Shown: piece after piece, positions 41,509-49,641 of the stretch
Layout: every line of letters starts with the position of its first letter
Position numbering within the stretch: the stretch's first letter is position 1
Source of the DNA: Variovorax sp. J22P240
Lineage (GTDB): Bacteria > Pseudomonadota > Gammaproteobacteria > Burkholderiales > Burkholderiaceae_C
Direction: 5' to 3'
Assembly (NCBI RefSeq): GCF_030316855.1
Contig: NZ_JASZYR010000011.1
Span: 62,001-126,000, forward strand
Length of the DNA stretch: 64,000 bases
The notes under the pieces: model-generated
Told to the model about the DNA's origin: nothing
The model's database searches: none
Seen by the model: the letters and a program-made list of their open reading frames with translations, nothing else
Made by a program: the position numbers and the translations under genes

Positions 41509-42111
41509 ATGCCCGCCGAGCCGCTGAATCCACTGGCCGACTCCTCCGATCCGCAGCGTTATGGCCGGGTCGCGATGGCGCTGCACTGGTTGCTGGCGCT
41601 GATGATCGTCACTTCGTTCTGCGTGGGCGTGTCGATGGTGGCGCTCCCGTTCTCGCCCCTGCGGCTGAAGCTCTACAACTGGCACAAGTGGGCGGGCATC
41701 ACCATCCTGAGCCTGTCGGCCGTGCGCCTGCTGTGGCGCCTCTCGCATCGTCCGCCGCCCTTGCCGGCGCGCATCGAGGCCGCCATGCCGGGCTGGCAGC
41801 TCGGCGCGCACCGTGCCCTGCATCTCGCGATGTACGTGCTGTTCTTCGCCGTGCCACTGCTGGGCTGGGCCTACAGCTCCGCGCTCGGCTTCCCCATCGT
41901 GTGGTTCGGCGTGCTGCCGCTGCCGGACCTGCTGCCGGTGGACAAGGATTTCGCCGAGACGGTGCTGAAGCCGATGCACAAGGCCGGCGCCTTCACGCTA
42001 GCGGCGGTGGCAGTGCTGCATGTCGCCGCTGCCCTCAAGCACCGGTTCATCGACCGCGACGGCCTGCTCGACCGCATGTGGCCGCTTCCGCGTCACGGAC
42101 GTTCATCATGA
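41509..42111 (+). CDS. Cytochrome b561 family protein
   Basis: This 200-residue membrane protein has four hydrophobic segments and conserved histidines for two b-type haems (ALHWLLALM, NWHKWAGITIL, GAHRALHLAM and VLHVAAALKHRF). It would pass electrons from the quinone pool, as the CybB family does. Its stop overlaps the start of the first YceI gene in ATGA, showing coupling. A TTG 6 nt upstream of the ATG is an alternative start. Confidence 0.9.
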   Translation: MPAEPLNPLADSSDPQRYGRVAMALHWLLALMIVTSFCVGVSMVALPFSPLRLKLYNWHKWAGITILSLSAVRLLWRLSHRPPPLPARIEAAMPGWQLGAHRALHLAMYVLFFAVPLLGWAYSSALGFPIVWFGVLPLPDLLPVDKDFAETVLKPMHKAGAFTLAAVAVLHVAAALKHRFIDRDGLLDRMWPLPRHGRSS

Positions 42112-42695
42112 AGAGACCTTTCCTCGCATGGCGCGCGCTGTGCGCATCGGCACTGATTGCTTTCGTCGCATCGACCGCCGCAGAGCCCGCCCCGACGGCC
42201 AAGCTGGTTCCCGGCCAGAGCCAGATCGGCTTTGTCACAAAGCAGATGGGCGTGCCCGTGGAAGGCACGTTCAAGACCTTCGATGCGCAGGTCGCCTTCG
42301 ATCCCCGCGCGCCCGAAGGCGGTTCCGTCGCGTTGCAGATCGACGTCGGCAGCGCCACGCTGGGCCTTCCGCAGGTCGACGCCGAGTTGCCGAAGCCGGC
42401 GTGGTTCGACACGGCGCGCTTTCCGAAGGCGATCTTCCAGTCGAGCGGCATCAAGGCCGTCGGCAGCGGACACTACGAGATCGCCGGCAAGCTGACGATC
42501 AAGGGCAGCGCCAAGTACGTGGTGGTGCCGGTGGAGATCGTGCAGTCGCACGGCCAATCCACCGCCACCGGAAGCCTCACGATCCAGCGCCTCGCATTCA
42601 AGATAGGCGACGGCGAATGGACCGACACGTCGATGGTGGGCGACGACGTGCAGGTCCGGTTCAAGCTGGTGCTGATCGGCCTGGCCCCCCTGTGA
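42108..42695 (+). CDS. YceI-like periplasmic protein (first copy)
   Basis: This 195-residue exported protein has a signal peptide (RALCASALIAFVASTAAE, cleavage around residue 25) and a lipocalin-like YceI barrel: VPGQSQIGFVTKQMGVPVEG, then FDPRAPEGGSVALQIDVGSA and TGSLTIQRLAFKIGDGEW. YceI proteins bind polyisoprenoids such as ubiquinone. The 4-bp overlap with the cytochrome b561 gene suggests joint function. A second YceI gene follows 38 nt later. Confidence 0.9.
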   Translation: MKRPFLAWRALCASALIAFVASTAAEPAPTAKLVPGQSQIGFVTKQMGVPVEGTFKTFDAQVAFDPRAPEGGSVALQIDVGSATLGLPQVDAELPKPAWFDTARFPKAIFQSSGIKAVGSGHYEIAGKLTIKGSAKYVVVPVEIVQSHGQSTATGSLTIQRLAFKIGDGEWTDTSMVGDDVQVRFKLVLIGLAPL

Positions 42696-42733
42696 CCGCG
42701 CCCTCCCGTTTCAACGCCATCCGAAAGCCCGAC

Positions 42734-43351
42734 ATGAAGAAGATCATCACCATCGCCTTGCTGACGATGGCAACCACCCTGGCTGCCGCCCAGCAGGCGC
42801 CGGAAGCAGCGGCCAAGCCGGCCGGAGGGCCCGTCAAGGGGGCCACCTACGTGGTCGATCCGACGCACACCTTCGTGATGTACGAGATGGGCCACTACGG
42901 CACCACCACCAACCGGGGCCGCTTCAGCACCAAGGACGGCAGCGTGAAGATCGACCCGGAAGGCACCAGCGGCAAGGTCGACATCACGATGGACATCAGC
43001 TCCATCAACACCGGCGTCGACCTGCTCAACCGGCACTTGCAGAGCAAGGACTTCTTCAACGTGGCCGAGTTTCCGACGGGCCGCTTCGTGGCCGACAAGA
43101 TCGCCTTCAATGGCGACAAGGTCACCGAGGTCGCAGGCACGCTCACGCTCATGGGCCAATCCCGGCCGGTGACCTTGAAGGCGAACCGCTTCAACTGCTA
43201 CCTGAGCCCGCTGATCAATCGCCAGATCTGCGGTGGCGACTTCGAAACCATGGTGGAGCGAAGCAACTGGGGCATCACCTGGGGCATTCCTTTCGGCTTC
43301 GAGGACAAGGTGCGGCTGCTGGTACAGGTGGAAGCCGTGAATATCAGATAG
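42734..43351 (+). CDS. YceI-like periplasmic protein (second copy)
   Basis: This 205-residue exported YceI protein has a signal peptide (MKKIITIALLTMATTLAAAQ) and YceI marks YVVDPTHTFVMYEMGHYG, TTNRGRFSTKDGSVKID and LQSKDFFNVAEFPTGRF. It has a Cys pair (NCYLSPLINRQICG) that the first copy lacks. The likely role is isoprenoid quinone binding, as for the first copy. It converges on the phospholipase D gene with a 1-bp gap. Confidence 0.9.
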   Translation: MKKIITIALLTMATTLAAAQQAPEAAAKPAGGPVKGATYVVDPTHTFVMYEMGHYGTTTNRGRFSTKDGSVKIDPEGTSGKVDITMDISSINTGVDLLNRHLQSKDFFNVAEFPTGRFVADKIAFNGDKVTEVAGTLTLMGQSRPVTLKANRFNCYLSPLINRQICGGDFETMVERSNWGITWGIPFGFEDKVRLLVQVEAVNIR

Positions 43352-43352
43352 C

Positions 43353-44957
43353 CTACAAGAGGCTCTCCGGCGCGAGCGGCGCCAGCAGTTCCAGCATCAC
43401 GCGGTCCCACAGGTTCGAGTCCGGCTCCACGGTGAGCACGGTCTCGACGCCATCCTCGGTACTCACCCATTCGAGCTTCTCGCTGCCCTGCGCGAAACGC
43501 ACGCGGTAGGCACCCTGCTGCTTCAGCACATCGAGCAGCTTCAGCACCTGCTGCGCCAGTTCGGGGCTGAAGATGATGAGTCCGATCTCGGTGTTGTGCG
43601 TGTCGGAGCGCGGGTCGAAGTTCATCGAGCCCAGAAAGAGCGTGCGGCGGTCGAAGATGGCCGACTTCGCATGCAGGCGGCCGACCTGCGAGCCGAAGAG
43701 GCCGAGTCGCACGCTGCGGCGCGTGCGCGCCGAACTCAGTTCGTAGAGTTCCACGTCGAGCCGCAGCATGTCGGGCCGGTAGCGGCGGTAGCCGGTATGG
43801 ACCACGGGCTCATCGGTGGCCGCCAGCGAGTTCGTGACGACGCTGACGTGGACGTTGCGGCCTCGGATCTCGCGCATCACTTCCAGGCCGGCCTTGCCGG
43901 GGATCAGGTAGGGCGAGACGAGCGTGACTTCGGAGCGCGCGCGCCGCATCTGCTCGATGACGTTGTAGCGCACGCTGTCGACGTCGAGCAGCGGCACGCC
44001 GCCATAGGACGCGATCTTGCCGATGACGCGCTCGGGCGAGTCGGCATAAGCCTCGGCACGGGTCCAGATCAGGCCAAGCTTGCCGGTCTTCATCTCTTCC
44101 GCGATCGGGCCGTAGCCGAGCACGTCGTTGGGCGCGGACGGGCGCGGCGCGGGCGTGGTGGCCGGGCCGGTCGCCTCGTCGAAGCGACGCGCCAGTTCCT
44201 CGCGCGACAGGCCGCTCGTCACGACACTTCCGATCGGCCGCACGTAGGGGCTGTTCCAGTAGAGGTCGAACAGGCTTTCCAGCCGGGCGACCAGGGCGCC
44301 GGAGACGAAGGTGTCGATGTCCAGGAAGTTCTCGCCGGCCGTCTGCGTGAAGTACTCGTTGCCGATGTTGCGACCGCCTGCCACCGCCATCGCGCCATCG
44401 GCGATGAAGAGCTTGTTGTGCATGCGACGGTTGACGCGATCGAAGTCGAAGAGCGAGCTCGAAAAGCGCTGGAGCATGCTGCCGCGCCCGGCCGGGAACG
44501 GATTGAACAGCCTGAGCTCGACGTTGGGCACGGCGGCGAGTCCGAGCAGGAGTTCATCCTCGCCCGAGGTGTAGAGATCGTCCATCAACAATCGCACGCG
44601 CACGCCGCGATTCGCCGCGTCGCGCAGCGTGCGCAGGAAATAGCGGCCGGTCTCGTCGTCGGCGATCTGGTAGTACTGCACGTCGAGCGTTCGCTCGGCG
44701 CGGCGTGCGAGTTCAAGACGCGTGTGGAGCGCGAAATCGCCGCCGGGCATGAGACGGAAGCCGCTCAGGTCCGGGTCGGGCTGGGAGGCCTTGGCCATGC
44801 TGCCGAGCGCGGTGTCGGCCGAGGCGGCGATCGCGGTGGAAGGCGTACGTTCGAATTCGTCCGGCAAGGTCGCGCAGCCGGTCGCGAGCAGCAGCGCCAT
44901 GATCCACACCCAACCCAGCCGCAACCCATTCGTGAACAGGGCTGGGCGACTTGTCAT
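43353..44957 (-). CDS. Phospholipase D-family lipoprotein (cardiolipin synthase-like)
   Basis: This 534-residue protein has a lipobox MALLLATGC and two HKD motifs, in NRRMHNKLFIADGAMAVAGG and GRLHAKSAIFDRRTLFLGSM. It resembles the ClsC/YmdC group of cardiolipin synthases, which join phosphatidyl groups in the membrane. Other phosphodiester-cleaving roles are possible. The start at 44957 uses the ATG with GAAGGGCG upstream. It lies immediately downstream of rpoN (13 nt). Confidence 0.83.
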   Translation of the reverse strand: MTSRPALFTNGLRLGWVWIMALLLATGCATLPDEFERTPSTAIAASADTALGSMAKASQPDPDLSGFRLMPGGDFALHTRLELARRAERTLDVQYYQIADDETGRYFLRTLRDAANRGVRVRLLMDDLYTSGEDELLLGLAAVPNVELRLFNPFPAGRGSMLQRFSSSLFDFDRVNRRMHNKLFIADGAMAVAGGRNIGNEYFTQTAGENFLDIDTFVSGALVARLESLFDLYWNSPYVRPIGSVVTSGLSREELARRFDEATGPATTPAPRPSAPNDVLGYGPIAEEMKTGKLGLIWTRAEAYADSPERVIGKIASYGGVPLLDVDSVRYNVIEQMRRARSEVTLVSPYLIPGKAGLEVMREIRGRNVHVSVVTNSLAATDEPVVHTGYRRYRPDMLRLDVELYELSSARTRRSVRLGLFGSQVGRLHAKSAIFDRRTLFLGSMNFDPRSDTHNTEIGLIIFSPELAQQVLKLLDVLKQQGAYRVRFAQGSEKLEWVSTEDGVETVLTVEPDSNLWDRVMLELLAPLAPESLL

Positions 44958-44970
44958 CGGCAATCGCCCT

Positions 44971-46557
44971 TCAGAGGGCCTTGCGCAGATTGGCGGGGGC
45001 GATGCGCAAGGCTTCGCGGTACTTCGCGACGGTGCGTCGCGCGCACTCGATGCCCTGCTCCTTCAGCATCTCGGAGATCTGGCTGTCGGACAGCGGCTTC
45101 TTGAGGTCTTCCGAACTCACGAACTGCTTGATGAGCGCGCGCACCGCCGTGCTCGACGCATTGCCGCCGGTTTCGGTGCCCAGCGCCGAGCCGAAGAAGT
45201 ACTTGAGTTCGACGGTGCCGTAGGGCGTCGCCATGTACTTGGCGGTGGTCACGCGGCTGATGGTCGACTCGTGCAGTCCGAGTTCGTCAGCGATCTCGCG
45301 CAGCACCAGCGGGCGCATGGCGAGTTCGCCGTGCACGAAGAAGCTCTTCTGCCGTTCGACGATGGCGTTGGACACGCGCAGGATGGTGTCGAAGCGCTGC
45401 TGGATGTTCTTGATGAACCAGCGCGCCTCCTGCAGCCGCTGCGAGAGCGCCTGGCTGCCCTCGCCCTTGTGCTGCTTGAGCGCACCGGCGTAGATGTCGT
45501 GCACGCGCAGGCGCGGCATGACTTCGGGGTTGAGCATCACGCGGAACTTGGTGTGGGTGCCGTTGCCGACACGCGTGACGATCACGTCGGGCACGACCAC
45601 ATTGCGCTCGACATCGACAAAGCGGCGACCCGGCTTGGGTTCGAGCCGCGCGATGAGCTGCAGCGCCGCGCGCACTTCTTCCTCGTTGCTGCGGGCGAGC
45701 GTGGCCAGGCGCTTGAAGTCGCGCCGGGCAAGCAGTTCCATCGGCTGCTTGCAGATGGCGATGGCGGTCTTGCGCACCTGCGCTTCATCGTCGGTCTCAT
45801 CCTCGTGCGCCAGGGTTCGCAACTGGATGGTCAGGCATTCGCCGAGGCTGCGCGCGCCCACGCCGGCCGGCTCCAGGCTTTGCAGCAATCCGAGCGCGAC
45901 CTGGAAGTGATGCACGAGGTCATCGAACTGGTCGTTGTCGTCGCCCGCCAGGCCGGACGCGAGGGCGGGCAGCGAGTCTTCGAGGTAGCCGTCGTCGTTG
46001 AGCGATTCGATCAGGAAGCGGAGCGCGGCGCGATCGGTTTCGCTCAGGCGCAAGGCCAGCGCCTGACGGTGCAGGAAGGACTGCAGCGATTCCTGGCTGC
46101 GCGCAAGTTCGGTCGCGTCAGTGCGCTCGTCGTCGCCCAGGTTGTTGGCGCGCGCGGGGGCGTCGCCGCCCCATTCGCTGTCGTCGGGGGCGAGGTCGAC
46201 GGAACCGTCGCCTTCCCAGTCGGGCTCGCCATCGGCCGTATCGGCGGTGGCGACTTCGGTGTCGCTGGTGGTCGCGACCGCGGCTTCGGAGACGGACGCC
46301 GAGGCGCCGGGCGTGAAGTCGCTGTCGCCCTCGGCCAGTCGATCGTCGTCGCGCACCTGCGCATCGGCCGTCTCCAGCCCGAACTCCTCGCGCGTGGCCT
46401 CTTCGGCCGTGCGTTCGAGGAACGGGTTGTCGTCGAGCATCTGCTCGACCTCCTGGGTCAGCTCGAGCGTGGAAAGCTGCAGCAGCCGGATCGACTGCTG
46501 GAGCTGAGGCGTCAGCGCGAGATGCTGCGATACGCGCAGCGAGAGACCCTGTTTCAT
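44971..46557 (-). CDS. rpoN: RNA polymerase sigma-54 factor
   Basis: This 528-residue sigma factor has region I (LSLRVSQHLALTPQLQQSIR, then ELTQEVEQMLDDNPFLE), an acidic linker (about residues 60-150), a core-binding region and the helix-turn-helix IADELGLHESTISRVTTAKY. The RpoN box ARRTVAKYREAL is near the end. It directs enhancer-dependent transcription. Directly upstream lie lptB and lptA, as in many proteobacteria; the usual downstream hpf and PTS genes are replaced by a phospholipase D gene. Confidence 0.97.
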   Translation of the reverse strand: MKQGLSLRVSQHLALTPQLQQSIRLLQLSTLELTQEVEQMLDDNPFLERTAEEATREEFGLETADAQVRDDDRLAEGDSDFTPGASASVSEAAVATTSDTEVATADTADGEPDWEGDGSVDLAPDDSEWGGDAPARANNLGDDERTDATELARSQESLQSFLHRQALALRLSETDRAALRFLIESLNDDGYLEDSLPALASGLAGDDNDQFDDLVHHFQVALGLLQSLEPAGVGARSLGECLTIQLRTLAHEDETDDEAQVRKTAIAICKQPMELLARRDFKRLATLARSNEEEVRAALQLIARLEPKPGRRFVDVERNVVVPDVIVTRVGNGTHTKFRVMLNPEVMPRLRVHDIYAGALKQHKGEGSQALSQRLQEARWFIKNIQQRFDTILRVSNAIVERQKSFFVHGELAMRPLVLREIADELGLHESTISRVTTAKYMATPYGTVELKYFFGSALGTETGGNASSTAVRALIKQFVSSEDLKKPLSDSQISEMLKEQGIECARRTVAKYREALRIAPANLRKAL

Positions 46558-46588
46558 GGAGAACCGAAAACCCTCGCCTTAGGCATGG

Positions 46589-47383
46589 TCACATGCGGAA
46601 ATGTTCGCCAAGGTACACGCGGCGCACCTCGGCGTTGTCGACAATCTCCGCGGGCGTGCCTTGTGCCAGCACGTGCCCGTCGCTGATGATGAAAGCGTGA
46701 TCGCAGATGCCCAGCGTTTCACGCACGTTGTGGTCCGTGATCAGCACACCGATGCCGCGTTCCTTCAGGAAGCTGATGATTCGCTGGATCTCGATCACCG
46801 CGATGGGGTCGATGCCCGCGAAGGGCTCGTCCAGCAGGATGAAGCGCGGCTGCGTGGCCAGGGCGCGGGCAATCTCGACGCGCCGTCGCTCTCCGCCGGA
46901 CAGCGACAGCGCCGGCGAATCGCGCAGGTGGTCCACGCGCAGGTCGGCCAGCAGTTCGGCGAGACGTTCCTCGATGCGCTGCTTCGACAGCGTCACCGGC
47001 CGTCCATCGGCATCGGGCTCGCGCTGCAGTTCGAGCACGGCGCGGACGTTCTCCTCGACCGTGAGCTTGCGGAAGATCGATGCCTCCTGCGGCAGGTAGC
47101 TCAAGCCCATGCGCGCGCGGCGGTGGATCGGCATGTGCGCGATCGGTTCGCCGTCGATGGTGATGTCACCGGCGTCGGCCCGCACCAGGCCGACGATCAT
47201 GTAGAAGGACGTGGTCTTGCCCGCACCGTTGGGGCCCAGGAGACCGACGACTTCGCCCTTCTGCACGCCCAGCGACACATCCTTGACGACCTTGCGGCTG
47301 CCGTAGCTCTTCTGGAGCCCACGCGCTTCGAGGCGGCTGCCTGGCGCGCCAGCGCCCTCACTCATGCCAGCGGTTTCGATCAC
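46589..47383 (-). CDS. lptB: LPS export ABC transporter ATP-binding protein
   Basis: This 264-residue ABC ATPase has Walker A GLLGPNGAGKTTSFYM, signature SLSGGERRRVEIARA and Walker B RFILLDEPFAGIDPIAV, then the switch His in VLITDHNVRETL. It powers LPS extraction with LptFG. The start is GTG 47383, overlapping the lptA stop by 4 bp (GTGA); an ATG at 47365 is also possible. It is followed by rpoN after 31 nt. Confidence 0.93.
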   Translation of the reverse strand: MIETAGMSEGAGAPGSRLEARGLQKSYGSRKVVKDVSLGVQKGEVVGLLGPNGAGKTTSFYMIVGLVRADAGDITIDGEPIAHMPIHRRARMGLSYLPQEASIFRKLTVEENVRAVLELQREPDADGRPVTLSKQRIEERLAELLADLRVDHLRDSPALSLSGGERRRVEIARALATQPRFILLDEPFAGIDPIAVIEIQRIISFLKERGIGVLITDHNVRETLGICDHAFIISDGHVLAQGTPAEIVDNAEVRRVYLGEHFRM

Positions 47384-48057
47384 TTCTTGGGCTCTCCCCC
47401 GAGGGTGGTGGTGGAGCGCAGGCCGGTGCCTGACGCCGGGGCAGCGGGTTTGCTGCTGGCAGCCGACGCGGCGGGAGCGGTCGGCGCAGGCTTGGGCGTG
47501 AGGATCGCCTTGACCCGGCCGCCCTGGCTCGCCACGCCGGCGTTCGGCGGCACCGACGAACCGTTGACGGTGAACGTGTCGTTGCTCTGGTCGTACACGA
47601 TCAGCGGGCCGCTGCTCTCGTCGTTCGGCGTAGCGCCGATCAAGCGGCGCATCACCGCGCGGCGAATGAACTTGACGTTGTCGGCTCGGCTGTCGTATTC
47701 GATGACTTCACCCTCGCCCTCGATCCACTCGTCGGAGCCCGCGTCGCGCTTCTGCTTGTAGTAGGCCAGCTTGCCGGGCGCCGCCGTGACCACACCGAAC
47801 TGGTAGCCCTCGGGGTCTTGCCGGACGTCGATCCTGTCGCCGCGGATGATGATCGTGCCCTTGTTCACCACCACGTTGCCCGTGAAGACGCTGGTCTGCT
47901 TGAGGTCGTCGTAGCGCATCGAATCCGCCTCGATGTTCATCGGCTTGGTGCGGTCGGCTTTCTCGGCCTGGGCAACCGACGCAAGGCCGGCCAGGGCCAA
48001 GGCGAAAAGCAGCGCACGGCTGAGATGGCGGAGAGAGGATGGGAGTGGCGAGATCAT
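47380..48057 (-). CDS. lptA: LPS transport periplasmic protein LptA
   Basis: This 225-residue periplasmic protein has a signal peptide (about residues 1-31, LFALALAGLASVAQAEKA) and an OstA-like beta-jellyroll: PMNIEADSMRYDDLKQTSVF, GNVVVNKGTIIIRGDRIDV and EGEGEVIEYDSRADNVKF. It carries LPS from LptC across the periplasm to LptD. The C-terminus has an Ala/Pro-rich tail. Unlike many genomes, no lptC or kdsC gene lies immediately upstream. Confidence 0.92.
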   Translation of the reverse strand: MISPLPSSLRHLSRALLFALALAGLASVAQAEKADRTKPMNIEADSMRYDDLKQTSVFTGNVVVNKGTIIIRGDRIDVRQDPEGYQFGVVTAAPGKLAYYKQKRDAGSDEWIEGEGEVIEYDSRADNVKFIRRAVMRRLIGATPNDESSGPLIVYDQSNDTFTVNGSSVPPNAGVASQGGRVKAILTPKPAPTAPAASAASSKPAAPASGTGLRSTTTLGGEPKK

Positions 48058-48121
48058 AGAGGCACGAAACTTGCTCTGACGATTGTATGCGGCCGGCGGA
48101 TGCGGTTTCGCGAGGCCTGAC

Positions 48122-48147
48122 GAAAAAGCCCGCAGAAGCGGGCCTTC
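48122..48147 (-). terminator. Intrinsic terminator of the dsbA-like gene
   Basis: On the minus strand GCCCGC, loop TTCT, GCGGGC is followed by a T-tract. A second hairpin, CGGGTGG/CCACCCG (48157-48175), lies between it and the stop codon. Together they separate dsbA from lptA. Confidence 0.8.
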
Positions 48148-48180
48148 TTGAGCGGGCGGGTGGCGAAACCACCCGGTTTT

Positions 48181-48831
48181 TCAGCCCTTGCGGGCTTCGC
48201 CGATCAGGAAATCAGTGACTTGCAGCGCGCGGTCCAGCGAGCCGGCCGTGTCGCCGTCCACATACCAGCGACCGGCCACGCCGATGGCCGGCACGCCGGC
48301 GACCTGGTAGTCGCTCGTGAGTTGGGCTGCGCGCTTCGCCTTGCCGGAGACCGAGAAGGACTTGTACAGCTCGGCGAACTTCTTGGCATCCAGGCCCGGC
48401 TGCTTTTCGGCCCACGCCAGGATCCCCGCGTCGCCGGTCAGGGGCTGGCGCTGCTTGTGAATGGCGTCGAACAGCTTCAGCTGGAACTCGTCCACCTTGC
48501 CCATGGCTTCGAGCGTGTAGTACAGGCGCTGCTTGGCTTCCGTATCGTTGCCCACGAAGGGCACCGGAATGCGCTTGAAATTGACGTACGGCGGCAGTTT
48601 CTTGACCCAGGCTTCGAGTTGCGGCTCGAAGGCCGCGCAGTGCGGGCAGTTGTACGAAAAGAATTCGACCACTTCGACCTTGCCGGCCGGCGTGTCGACC
48701 GGCGCGGGCTTTCCGAGCACGACATAGTCGGCGCCGGCCTTGGGCAGCCGTTGCTGCTGCGCGTGCGAAGGCGCCACGAGGGGAAGAAGGCCCAGCGAGG
48801 CAGCGGCCAGCGAAAAGTCACGACGATTCAT
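48181..48831 (-). CDS. Thiol:disulfide interchange protein DsbA/DsbL family
   Basis: This 216-residue periplasmic oxidoreductase has a twin-arginine-like start (MNRRDFSLAAASLGLLPLVA) and signal cleavage near SHAQ. The active site CPHC is in FFSYNCPHCAAFEPQLEAW, and the cis-Pro is in VAGVPAIGVAGRWYVDGD. It introduces disulfide bonds into exported proteins. It follows argS and a SPOR protein on the same strand, a common beta-proteobacterial order. AGGAGA lies about 9 nt upstream of the ATG. Confidence 0.9.
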   Translation of the reverse strand: MNRRDFSLAAASLGLLPLVAPSHAQQQRLPKAGADYVVLGKPAPVDTPAGKVEVVEFFSYNCPHCAAFEPQLEAWVKKLPPYVNFKRIPVPFVGNDTEAKQRLYYTLEAMGKVDEFQLKLFDAIHKQRQPLTGDAGILAWAEKQPGLDAKKFAELYKSFSVSGKAKRAAQLTSDYQVAGVPAIGVAGRWYVDGDTAGSLDRALQVTDFLIGEARKG

Positions 48832-48913
48832 TAAGAGGTTCTCCTGTCGGCTGAAAGAGCCCGCGACCCGGAGTGGAGTTCCCCGGTTGCGCGAAGTAAA
48901 GAAAAGCGAAGGT

Positions 48914-49627
48914 TCAGCGCTGGACGCGGACCAGGGCCGATTCGAGCCCTCCGCTGTCGAGCCGTTCCTTGAGGTGATCGGCGTCGTCCTTCTTGTTGAA
49001 CGGGCCTGCACGCACACGGTAGACGGTCCGGCCGGCCTGCTCGCGTTCGGTCACGCGGGCTTCCACCCCCATCAGCGACAGCTTGGCGCGCTGCGCTTCG
49101 GCGTCCTCGGGGGTGCGGAAGGCGCCGGCCTGCACGAAGTACATGAAGGGGTCGGCGCTGGGTGCAGTGCTCGCGCTGCTGCTGGTGCCCGCGCGCGCCT
49201 TGGCGAGATCGCCCAGGGGGTCGCTCGACGGCGTGGCGTTGGCCTCGGCCGGCACGGGCGCGGGGCGTGCCGTGCGCGGCGGGGTGGCCGGGTCGCTGCC
49301 ACGGGAACCCGGGGCAACCACCACTGGCACGGGCGCGGCCGGCGGGTTGAGAGGGCCGACGCTGGCCGGCTGCGTGGGCGTTGCTGGCGTCGCCGCGGCG
49401 GCGCGGGGCGGCGGCGCCGACTTGCCCGCGAGCGGTGCGTTCGGATCCCAGTCGCGGTTCTTGCGCGCCTCGGCTTCGTCCTGCTCGGGGCCGCCGCGCT
49501 GCGTCTTGGTCATGAACGGGATCGGAACTTTGGTCACGTAGACCGCGATGCCGAGCGCCACGCCGAGCCCGAGCACCAGCCCGATGATCAAACCGATGAC
49601 GATGTTGCCGCTTTGTCTTTGTTTCAT
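48914..49627 (-). CDS. SPOR-domain protein (FtsN-like)
   Basis: This 237-residue bitopic protein has one N-terminal membrane segment (GNIVIGLIIGLVLGLGVALG), a long Pro/Ala-rich periplasmic linker (about residues 50-155) and a C-terminal SPOR domain (MYFVQAGAFRTPEDAEAQRA to the end). SPOR domains bind denuded septal peptidoglycan, so a cell division role like FtsN is expected. It is 14 nt downstream of argS. Confidence 0.88.
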   Translation of the reverse strand: MKQRQSGNIVIGLIIGLVLGLGVALGIAVYVTKVPIPFMTKTQRGGPEQDEAEARKNRDWDPNAPLAGKSAPPPRAAAATPATPTQPASVGPLNPPAAPVPVVVAPGSRGSDPATPPRTARPAPVPAEANATPSSDPLGDLAKARAGTSSSASTAPSADPFMYFVQAGAFRTPEDAEAQRAKLSLMGVEARVTEREQAGRTVYRVRAGPFNKKDDADHLKERLDSGGLESALVRVQR

Positions 49628-49641
49628 GGTGGAGGTCGAAA

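Noticed and set aside
44722..46686. A 654-codon open frame on the plus strand across rpoN
   Set aside because: Antisense shadow of rpoN; low-complexity composition and no motif.
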